5,627 nucleotides of DNA from Nitrospirae bacterium GWC2_57_9 (GTDB lineage: Bacteria > Nitrospirota > UBA9217): NCBI GenBank assembly GCA_001805085.1, contig MHEA01000120.1, positions 3,699 to 9,325 on the forward strand, read 5' to 3'. Each line of letters starts with the position of its first letter. Within the stretch, counting starts at the first letter, position 1. Of this stretch, positions 1 to 5,300 are shown piece by piece. The notes beneath the pieces are model-generated. The model worked only from the letters and a program-made list of their open reading frames with translations. It had not been told where the DNA came from and did no database searches. The position numbers and the translations under genes were made by a program.

Positions 1-458
1 AGATACTGAACGAAGGTTGTGTGAAACACGGTCGAGAAGGCTATGTAGGCCTGCTCGACCGTGACGCCTCCGGTTGCCACGATCCCCAGACCCTGCACGA
101 TCACCGCTTTGCGTTCCTTGAGGCAGCTTATGATTCTCCCGCACCGCGCTTCCGGAGAAAGCGCGCTCCATTCCGCCTCGCGGATGAAGGGAAGGTCATG
201 CAGAAAGACCCGCGTCTCGCTGTCGTTCGGGATCAGCCGGTCCGCGCTTTCCGAAGCCCGCTCGACCAGCAGATCTGCGAACGGAAGCGTTGCCTGCGCG
301 AACAGGAGCGACGTCACATTGAGCCCGGCAAAGACCTCCGTGAACAGGGGCAGCCAGCCGTCCCGCTGGTTCGTGGTCACCACGTCGTCAAGACGGTAGA
401 ACCGGATGCTGTCAGGCACCGCGGTCCGGTCGCGGAGAAGCTTATTCGTGTATTTCAC
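1..458 (-). CDS. Possible class II aldolase/adducin-like protein, N-terminal part (runs off window)
   Basis: This minus-strand frame stays open from the start codon to base 1, so the C-terminal part lies outside the window. The translation looks like a real soluble protein, with segments such as ETRVFLHDLPFIR, LKERKAVIVQGLGIVATGG and VEQAYIAFSTVFHTTFVQY. The arrangement of a hydrophobic strand, GxGIVxxG and a following helix recalls class II aldolase/adducin-like proteins, where a similar segment reads GHGxxxxG. The metal-binding His positions are not evident, so catalytic activity is doubtful. The family call is from memory of such proteins and is tentative. Two starts are possible: ATG at 473 and GTG at 458. 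I prefer GTG because AGGAT (465-469) sits 6 nt upstream of it, while the promoter predicts transcription starting almost on the ATG. The gene diverges from the selenoprotein gene. Confidence 0.62.
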   Translation of the reverse strand, partial: MKYTNKLLRDRTAVPDSIRFYRLDDVVTTNQRDGWLPLFTEVFAGLNVTSLLFAQATLPFADLLVERASESADRLIPNDSETRVFLHDLPFIREAEWSALSPEARCGRIISCLKERKAVIVQGLGIVATGGVTVEQAYIAFSTVFHTTFVQY

Positions 459-464
459 GAGTTG

Positions 465-469
465 ATCCT
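465..469 (-). promoter_or_regulatory. Shine-Dalgarno site that favours the GTG start at 458
   Basis: The minus strand reads AGGAT, then 6 nt, then GTG. The upstream ATG at 473 has no purine-rich site before it and would give a leaderless or nearly leaderless transcript from the promoter seen at 480-508. The site therefore argues for the GTG, though a leaderless ATG start cannot be excluded. Confidence 0.45.
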
Positions 470-479
470 GCATGCGACC

Positions 480-508
480 GTTATAGCTTTTTCCCCGGGG
501 GCTGTCAA
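480..508 (-). promoter_or_regulatory. Sigma70-type promoter for the leftward aldolase-like gene
   Basis: On the minus strand there is a perfect -35 TTGACA (503-508), a 17-nt spacer, and a -10 TATAAC (480-485) that matches consensus at five of six positions. The predicted transcription start is near base 473, directly upstream of the leftward gene. The spacer contains a CCCCCGGGG palindrome, which could be a coincidence of composition or a regulator site. Confidence 0.75.
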
Positions 509-550
509 TCCGCAAATAAGGCGATGTGAGAAACTCGCTTCTCCGCCTTG

Positions 551-599
551 GCTCCGCACTCCGAACTCCGGACTCCGGACTCCGGACTCCGCACCCCGA
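551..599. repeat. Heptanucleotide tandem repeat, about 7 units of ACTCCGG type
   Basis: Seven consecutive 7-nt units can be read: GCTCCGC, ACTCCGA, three copies of ACTCCGG, ACTCCGC and ACCCCGA. The central three copies are identical and the outer units carry one or two changes each. It lies in the spacer between the divergent aldolase-like and selenoprotein genes, outside any credible coding frame. Units contain TCCGGA palindromes, so single strands could fold. The pattern suits slippage-generated GC-rich heptamer repeats in intergenic DNA. A regulatory role is not shown. Confidence 0.85.
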
Positions 600-640
600 G
601 ATCAACGTGTCGTGGCGACCCGCTCCTCTTTCAAAAATGC

Positions 641-646
641 TACAAT
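641..646 (+). promoter_or_regulatory. Candidate -10 element for the selenoprotein gene
   Basis: TACAAT lies 37 nt upstream of the ATG at 684, in an AT-rich island within GC-rich surroundings. No good -35 stands 16-18 nt upstream (the hexamer there is ACCCGC), and no sigma54-type -24/-12 pair was found. If this element is used, the promoter would be weak or activator-dependent, with a leader of about 30 nt. Confidence 0.35.
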
Positions 647-683
647 AAAGAAAATCGAAACGACTTTGGACAAAGGCGGTCCC

Positions 684-2060
684 ATGAAAGAATATGACGT
701 GATCATCATCGGTTCCGGCGCTGGCGCCAATCTCATCGGAGACGCCCTCGAGCACGGCAAAAGCCTCGCCCTCGTGGACAGGGGCCCCCTGGGCGGGACC
801 TGCCTGAACCTCGGCTGAATACCCACCAAGATCATGGTCTATCCGGCGGATAGAATAGTCGAGATCAGGGAAGCAAAGAAGTTCGGCATTACGGCAGAGG
901 TCGGCAAGATCGATTTTGCCGCTATCATGGACCGGATGCGCGGCATCGTCAAGCACAGCCACGATCACATCAAGGAGTCGCTGGAGCATGCCGAGGAAAT
1001 GGACTTCTATTTCGGTGAGGGGCGGTTCACCGGCGATCACACCCTGGATATCAAGGGAACGGACATCAGGGGCAAAAGCATCTTCATCGCGACCGGCGCG
1101 CGGCCGTACGTGCCCGCTATCAAGGGAATCGAATCCATCGAGTATCTCACGAACGAGAGCGCGCTGCAGCTTCGCGAACTGCCCGAGAGCATGGTCATCA
1201 TCGGAGGGGGCTACATCGCCGTCGAGTTCGCCCACTTCTTCGAAGCCATGGGCTCAACGGTCACCATCGTCCAGCGGAACCCGCGCCTGGTCCCGGAAGA
1301 GGAGCCCGAGGTCTCGGACCTCCTGAAACAGTCCCTTTCCCGAAGAATGCAGGTGCACACCGGTACGGAGGCGCTGGAGGTGCGCAAGAACGGGCAGGAC
1401 ATCACAGTCTCCTGCCGGTCGCAGGGAAAGGACGCCCTCTCGGTCACGGCCCGGTCGGTCCTGTTGGCGGCCGGAAGACGATCGAATGCCGACCTGCTCC
1501 AGGTGGAGAACTCAGGGGTCAGGACGGACGAGCGGGGATATATCGTGGTGGATGAATTCTTCGAGACCACGCAGAAAGGCATCTGGGCGTTCGGCGACGC
1601 CATCGGCAAGAAGATGTTCCGTCATGCCGCAAACCACGAAGCGGAGCTGGTATGGCATAACGCGGTGCACGGAAAAAAATCGCGCATGAACTTCCTCACC
1701 GTGCCTCATGCCGTCTTTTCCTGGCCCGAGATCGCTTCCGTGGGCCTGACCGAGGCGCAGGCCGTTCACGCGATCGGCAAGAAGGACATCCTCGTGGGCA
1801 AGGCGAGGTACAGCGATGTGGCTCGCGGCGAGGCCATGATGGAGACGGAAGCCTTCACGAAGGCGGTGGTGCACCGGAAGAGCGGCAAGGTCCTGGGCTA
1901 TCACATCATCGGGCCTCAGGCCTCGGTCCTGATCCAGGAAGTGGTGAACGCCATGTCGGCCGACGGCAACCTCTGGTCGCTTGCCAAGGGCATGCACATC
2001 CACCCGGCCCTTTCGGAGGTGGTACTGAAGGCCTTTGCAAAGCTCAGGGAGCCCGCATAG
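684..2060 (+). CDS. Selenocysteine-containing flavin disulfide reductase, mycothione reductase-like
   Basis: This is a 458-residue protein read through TGA 816-818 as selenocysteine 45. Family members are FAD enzymes that use NAD(P)H to reduce a disulfide through an active-site CxxxxC pair; here the pair is Cys40-Sec45 in GGTCLNLGUIPTK. Other motifs in order are the FAD-binding GSGAG (10-14), ATG (136-138), the nicotinamide-dinucleotide site GGGYIA (174-179), followed by QR/R residues that hint at NADPH, the second FAD motif AFGDA (302-306), and the C-terminal HPALSE with catalytic His440-Glu445. Length is normal for the class. The segments NHEAELVWHN, SVLIQ and IHPALSEVV resemble mycothione reductase more than lipoamide dehydrogenase, judged from memory. 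The physiological disulfide is unknown, since mycothiol is actinobacterial. AAAGG (672-676) lies 7 nt before the ATG. Stop is TAG. It is cytosolic and stands alone between opposed genes. The alternative is a gene broken by a nonsense mutation; the exact position of the TGA and the intact remainder argue against that. Confidence 0.92.
816..818 (+). other. In-frame UGA read as selenocysteine (Sec45)
   Basis: The codons are GGC ACC TGC-type family context: TGC (Cys40), CTG, AAC, CTC, GGC, TGA, ATA, CCC, ACC, AAG. The TGA occupies the invariant second cysteine of the family's CxxxxC redox motif. In known family members this is the flavin-proximal, charge-transfer thiol, and the first Cys is the interchange thiol that attacks substrate. 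A TGC/TGT to TGA exchange at one catalytic Cys, with both sides intact, is the classic signature of a selenoprotein. Confidence 0.9.
838..854 (+). promoter_or_regulatory. Putative bacterial SECIS hairpin
   Basis: TCTATCC (838-844) pairs perfectly with GGATAGA (848-854) around the loop GGC. There are 26 nt between the UGA and the loop. Known bacterial SECIS elements lie just inside the reading frame after the UGA, with a short apical stem and a G among the first two loop bases; this hairpin meets each point. It would recruit SelB with Sec-tRNA. The 3-nt loop is at the small end of what is accepted, and opening the two C-G pairs would give a 7-nt loop. No bulged U like that of E. coli fdhF was identified with confidence. 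Confidence 0.75.
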
Positions 2061-2089
2061 ATGGCGCTCAGCCGGTTTTTCACTCCGCC

Positions 2090-2917
2090 TTAGAAAGCCA
2101 CTCCCAGTTTCACACCATAAAGATCGGCTCTCGATTCCGGCTGAAAGTTCTCGAATTCCTCCAATCCTTCGATAGTAATGATCGATTCGGACTGCTCGAA
2201 TCGGATGCCTTCGTAAAAGATGCTCCCCGTGAACCGTTCCGTCCTGACGCCGGCTTCGGCGAAAAAGGACGGCTGTTTGCCCGGATGGAACGTAAGGTCC
2301 TGACCTCCGATCTCGCTCTGGTAAGCGGTCATCCTGTTGTACAGGGGTGCCTTGACCCCTGCCTGGGCGAAGAACCGCTTTTGGGCCGATAGCTCCCCAG
2401 AGCCGCGCAAACCTAATCGTCCATAGAGGCTGACCCAATCCTCAGGATATCCTGACGCCGGCGTTCCGTCCGATAAGGTAGTGTCCTCCAGATCCCTGGT
2501 CCAGGCGCGCAGACCCAGACCTCCGAAGGGCTCGATAACCAGGTTCCGGCCTGATCGATATCGCCTGCCCAGATCGCACTCGACCTTCACCCCGAAATAG
2601 TTCGTGTCCGTGCTGGCAGCAAGGCGGGTCACCGTCTGCCCTTCGTAATCCACGGTGCCGCCGAAGATCTCCGCAGCCGGCCTGAGCGTAAGGTGATCGT
2701 CGAGTTCCGTGGAATAGACAAAGCCCAAACCGTAGAGAAAACCCGATTCCTCCAGCAGTCTTGATCCGTGAACGAACTCCTGCCACTGATAGTCCTCCAA
2801 AGCGAGATAGAGATCAAAATCGCCTGCTGGAGTTTGTGAAGCACCAAACTGTAAAAAAACAGCCCACGCGACGATCATTTTGCTGATGCGATAGTATGAT
2901 CTTCCCGATCGCTGCAT
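2090..2917 (-). CDS. Predicted outer-membrane beta-barrel protein, unrecognised family
   Basis: The protein has 275 residues. It starts with a basic n-region (MQRSGRSYYRISK), a hydrophobic stretch (MIVAWAVFLQF) and a small-residue region (GAS), a plausible Sec signal peptide. The rest is rich in alternating aromatic/hydrophobic and polar residues, for example YFGVKVECDL, FFAQAGVKAP and FTGSIFYEGIRF. It ends YGVKLGVAF, with hydrophobic residues at every second position and a terminal Phe, the usual barrel-assembly signal. The mature size of about 245 residues would fit an 8- to 12-strand barrel. No named porin family is recognised. Of three in-frame ATGs (2926, 2917 and one at the hydrophobic core) I chose 2917 for its ribosome-binding site. 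It converges on the selenoprotein gene with a 29-bp gap and diverges from typA. Confidence 0.78.
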   Translation of the reverse strand: MQRSGRSYYRISKMIVAWAVFLQFGASQTPAGDFDLYLALEDYQWQEFVHGSRLLEESGFLYGLGFVYSTELDDHLTLRPAAEIFGGTVDYEGQTVTRLAASTDTNYFGVKVECDLGRRYRSGRNLVIEPFGGLGLRAWTRDLEDTTLSDGTPASGYPEDWVSLYGRLGLRGSGELSAQKRFFAQAGVKAPLYNRMTAYQSEIGGQDLTFHPGKQPSFFAEAGVRTERFTGSIFYEGIRFEQSESIITIEGLEEFENFQPESRADLYGVKLGVAF

Positions 2918-2926
2918 ATCTATCAT

Positions 2927-2932
2927 CCCTTC
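2927..2932 (-). promoter_or_regulatory. Shine-Dalgarno site that sets the barrel-protein start
   Basis: The minus strand reads GAAGGG, then 9 nt, then the ATG at 2917. The upstream ATG at 2926 directly abuts the GAAGGG, which is too close for it to serve that codon. The shorter start is therefore preferred. Confidence 0.6.
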
Positions 2933-2962
2933 TCTGTCGAAAAAAATCAGGGTACTATGATG

Positions 2963-2991
2963 AGTATTTCATAAAATGATGCGCATTTCAA
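2963..2991 (-). promoter_or_regulatory. Candidate promoter for the barrel-protein gene
   Basis: On the minus strand, TTGAAA (2986-2991, five of six consensus positions) is followed by a 17-nt spacer and AATACT (2963-2968, four of six). The predicted start near 2956 gives a leader of roughly 39 nt to the ATG at 2917. An ATGCGCAT palindrome lies inside the spacer and could be an operator. Confidence 0.5.
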
Positions 2992-3035
2992 CGGCCGGGG
3001 CGGCGTTTTCCTGTTCAGATATGACTATTATTTCA

Positions 3036-3065
3036 TTGACATTTTATGCAACCGCGTGGTATAAA
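3036..3065 (+). promoter_or_regulatory. Strong sigma70-type promoter of typA, extended -10
   Basis: A perfect -35 TTGACA (3036-3041), an 18-nt spacer and TATAAA (3060-3065) are present, with a TG at 3057-3058 one base before the -10, which makes it an extended -10. The predicted start near 3072 gives an untranslated leader of about 66 nt. The quality of the match suggests constitutive, strong expression, as would suit a translation GTPase. Confidence 0.8.
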
Positions 3066-3137
3066 GCCCAGCTCTGCAATGTTCGACCGGGCGCCGCTGA
3101 AACCGGCTACCGCATTTTTCTTTCTAAGGATACTTTC

Positions 3138-4961
3138 ATGATCAAAAGAACCGACCTCCGGAACATCGCCATTATCGCCCACGTCGACCATGGCAAGACC
3201 ACCCTCGTGGACACCCTCCTCCGCCAGAGCGGTACCTTCCGGGACAACGAGCGGATCCAGGAGCGGGTCATGGACAACATCGACCTCGAGCGTGAACGCG
3301 GGATCACGATCATGGCCAAAAACACGTCCCTGCACTACAACGGCGTCAAGATCAATATCGTGGACACCCCGGGCCACGCGGACTTCGGCGGCGAGGTGGA
3401 GCGTACCCTCAAGATGGTGGACGGCGTGCTGCTGCTCGTGGACGCCTCCGAAGGCCCCCTGCCCCAGACCCGCTTCGTGCTGAAGAAGGCGCTGGAATTG
3501 GGACTGCCGCCCATCCTCGTGATCAACAAGATCGACCGGCCCGACGCGCGCATCGCCGAGGTGGTGAACGAGGTCTATGATCTGTTCATCGACCTCGACG
3601 CGAACGACGAGCAGCTCGACTTCCCCATTGTCTACACGAACGCCCGGGACGGAGTCGCAAAGCTGAAGATGGAAGACGAAGCCACGAACCTCAAGCCGCT
3701 CTTTGACTTGATCGTGAATACCGTACGGCAGGCAGAAGGCGACGAGGCCGCTCCGCTCCAGCTCCTGGTCATGAACATCATTTACAACGATTATGTCGGA
3801 CGCCTGGCTATCGGCAAGATTTTCGCCGGCACCGCGAAGGTGGGCGCGCCCATCGGCGTGGTCACCCAGAGCGGCGATGTCGTGAAGACCAAGATCACCT
3901 CGCTCTTCGCATTCGAGGGCCTGAAACGGGTGGACACACCGAGCGCCACCGTCGGCGACATTGTGGCCCTGGCCGGCATCGAGGGCGTGAACATCGGCGA
4001 CACCATCACCGATCCCGACAACCCCAAGCCCCTGCCGCGCATTGCCGTGGACGAGCCCACGATCTCGATGCTCTTCTCGATCAATAATTCCCCTTTCGCG
4101 GGCAAAGAGGGCAAGTTCGTCACCTCGCGCCATTTGAAAGAGCGGCTCGAAAAAGAGCTTCTCTACAATGTTGCGATCAAAGTTGAGAAGGGAGATGCCA
4201 CGGACAGCTTCAAGGTCCTGGGACGCGGCGAACTGCAGCTTGCCATCCTCATCGAGATGATGCGTCGCGAAGGGTACGAGCTTTCCGTGTCCCAGCCCGA
4301 GACCATAACCAAGATACGCGACGGCAAGACGTTCGAACCCATGGAAAACCTGGTCATCGACTGCCCCGACGAATTCATCGGCGTGGTGACCCAGAAGCTC
4401 GGGACCCGCAAAGGCCGCATGACCAAAATGGCGAACAACGGACATGGCCGCGTCCGTCTCGAGTTCCGCATCCCGGCGCGCGGTCTCATCGGCTTCCGGT
4501 CGGAATTTTTGACCGACACGCGCGGCACCGGCCTGCTGAACCACCTCTTCGACGGGTACGAGCCCTGGCAAGGAGCGATCGCCAAACGGAGCACCGGCGC
4601 GCTGGTGGCGGACCGCGCGGGCAAGACCACTACCTACGCGCTCTACCACATCCAGCCCCGCGGCGAGCTCTTCATCGGCGAGACCACTCCGGTCTACGAA
4701 GGCATGATCGTGGGGGAGAATTCACGCGAGAACGACATGGACGTGAACGTGATCAAGGAAAAGAAGCTCACGAACATGCGCGCTTCCGGCGCTGATGAAG
4801 CGCTTCGGCTCGTCCCCCATCGCCAGCTGTCACTTGAGCAGTCGCTGGAGTTCATCAAGGAAGACGAGCTCGTGGAAGTAACGCCGCAATCCATTCGGCT
4901 GAGGAAAAAGATCCTCGAGGCAGGCAAAAGGCCGAAGAACAGGGATAAGATGGATTCGTAG
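3138..4961 (+). CDS. typA: Ribosome-associated translational GTPase TypA/BipA
   Basis: This 607-residue protein has the same size as E. coli BipA. TypA/BipA is an EF-G-like GTPase that binds the 70S ribosome and supports ribosome assembly and stress or cold adaptation. GTPase motifs are G1 AHVDHGKT (14-21), ERGITI in switch I (53-58), G3 DTPGHAD (76-82) and G4 NKID (130-133). The G5 region is YTNARDG (166-172). A beta-barrel domain follows at about 200-300, then EF-G-III/V-like domains containing LGRGELQL and RIPARGLIGFR, then the BipA-specific C-terminal domain with ANRxT-like LTNMRASG and the basic tail RLRKKILEAGK. I chose the ATG at 3138 because it matches the family N-terminus (MIKRTDLRNIAIIAHVDHGK) and AAGGA (3126-3130) lies 7 nt upstream. 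The frame is open further upstream, to 2976, but that part overlaps the promoter. It is monocistronic, ending at a strong terminator. Confidence 0.98.
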   Translation: MIKRTDLRNIAIIAHVDHGKTTLVDTLLRQSGTFRDNERIQERVMDNIDLERERGITIMAKNTSLHYNGVKINIVDTPGHADFGGEVERTLKMVDGVLLLVDASEGPLPQTRFVLKKALELGLPPILVINKIDRPDARIAEVVNEVYDLFIDLDANDEQLDFPIVYTNARDGVAKLKMEDEATNLKPLFDLIVNTVRQAEGDEAAPLQLLVMNIIYNDYVGRLAIGKIFAGTAKVGAPIGVVTQSGDVVKTKITSLFAFEGLKRVDTPSATVGDIVALAGIEGVNIGDTITDPDNPKPLPRIAVDEPTISMLFSINNSPFAGKEGKFVTSRHLKERLEKELLYNVAIKVEKGDATDSFKVLGRGELQLAILIEMMRREGYELSVSQPETITKIRDGKTFEPMENLVIDCPDEFIGVVTQKLGTRKGRMTKMANNGHGRVRLEFRIPARGLIGFRSEFLTDTRGTGLLNHLFDGYEPWQGAIAKRSTGALVADRAGKTTTYALYHIQPRGELFIGETTPVYEGMIVGENSRENDMDVNVIKEKKLTNMRASGADEALRLVPHRQLSLEQSLEFIKEDELVEVTPQSIRLRKKILEAGKRPKNRDKMDS

Positions 4962-5000
4962 GAGTATCCAAATACGCTCCTGCCGTTCATGCATAATCGG

Positions 5001-5044
5001 CAAACAAAAAAGCCGCTGAAGAAATTCAGCGGCTTTTTTGTTTG
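5001..5044. terminator. Bidirectional intrinsic terminator between typA and the leftward lipoprotein gene
   Basis: Two 20-nt arms (5001-5020 and 5025-5044) are perfectly complementary around the tetraloop GAAA. The core stem is GCCGCTGAA/TTCAGCGGC, with an A6 tract before it and a T6 tract after it, so each strand shows a GC-rich hairpin followed by a U run. The stem also gains one more pair (5000 with 5045). A further complementary pair, GTTCATGCA (4985-4993) and TGCATGAAC (5043-5051), extends the symmetry beyond an unpaired segment. It ends both typA (+) and the convergent lipoprotein unit (-). Confidence 0.95.
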
Positions 5045-5071
5045 CATGAACAAGGGACGCGCATCCAGCCC

Positions 5072-5284
5072 TCACTGCTGCTGTTTGTTCTTTTCCCGCT
5101 CTTGCAGCTGTTTTTGATACTCGTCATAGCTCATGCCGTGCCTTCTTGCGCAGTCATCCCTGTCGACTCCCTGCTGCTGACAGCTCATTTCCTGCTGAAT
5201 TCGCAGAGCGTCATAGGCATTCCTTCTGGTACAGCCGCTTGCCAGGAGCAACAGCACGATCGTGGGGAATAGGAAAATCTTCAT
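5072..5284 (-). CDS. Small predicted lipoprotein (70 residues)
   Basis: The N-terminus MKIFLFPTIVLLLLASGC is a lipoprotein signal peptide: Lys2, a hydrophobic core and the lipobox ASGC, with the acylated cysteine at position 18. Thr follows it, so no Asp retention signal is present and outer-membrane sorting is likely. The mature 53 residues are polar and Gln-rich, with two further cysteines (35 and 45) that could form a periplasmic disulfide, then MSYDEYQKQLQE. Small lipoproteins with a Cys pair and an MSYxEYxxQ tail are common uncharacterised proteins of Gram-negative bacteria; that resemblance is from memory. The start at 5284 has GGAGG 4 nt upstream. The stop of the upstream gene is 16 nt away, so the two are probably co-transcribed. 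A longer frame running upstream of the ATG is out of frame with the real upstream gene and is discounted. Confidence 0.85.
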   Translation of the reverse strand: MKIFLFPTIVLLLLASGCTRRNAYDALRIQQEMSCQQQGVDRDDCARRHGMSYDEYQKQLQEREKNKQQQ

Positions 5285-5300
5285 ATGTCCTCCGGTGTTA

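Noticed and set aside
668..682. GGAC/GTCC mini-hairpin with the Shine-Dalgarno site in its loop
   Set aside because: It has only four pairs; too weak to claim translational control.
21..683. Long plus-strand frame that runs into the selenoprotein gene from upstream
   Set aside because: Its translation is Arg/His-rich and low in protein character, it crosses the heptamer repeat, and it opposes the credible leftward gene. The real N-terminus starts at 684, with a ribosome-binding site and the family's first beta strand.
2047..2080. Possible terminator after the selenoprotein gene, before GTTTTT
   Set aside because: Only about four uninterrupted pairs (GAGC/GCTC) form, with a gap before the T run. 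No convincing terminator separates the two convergent genes.
1512..2438. 308-codon minus-strand frame spanning the ends of the selenoprotein and barrel genes
   Set aside because: It covers two convincing genes in other frames, and its translation has no family character.
3033..4649. 538-codon open frame antisense to typA
   Set aside because: It is a shadow of GC-rich codon use in typA. The translation is dominated by His, Asp and Val with no recognisable domain, and typA on the other strand is unambiguous.
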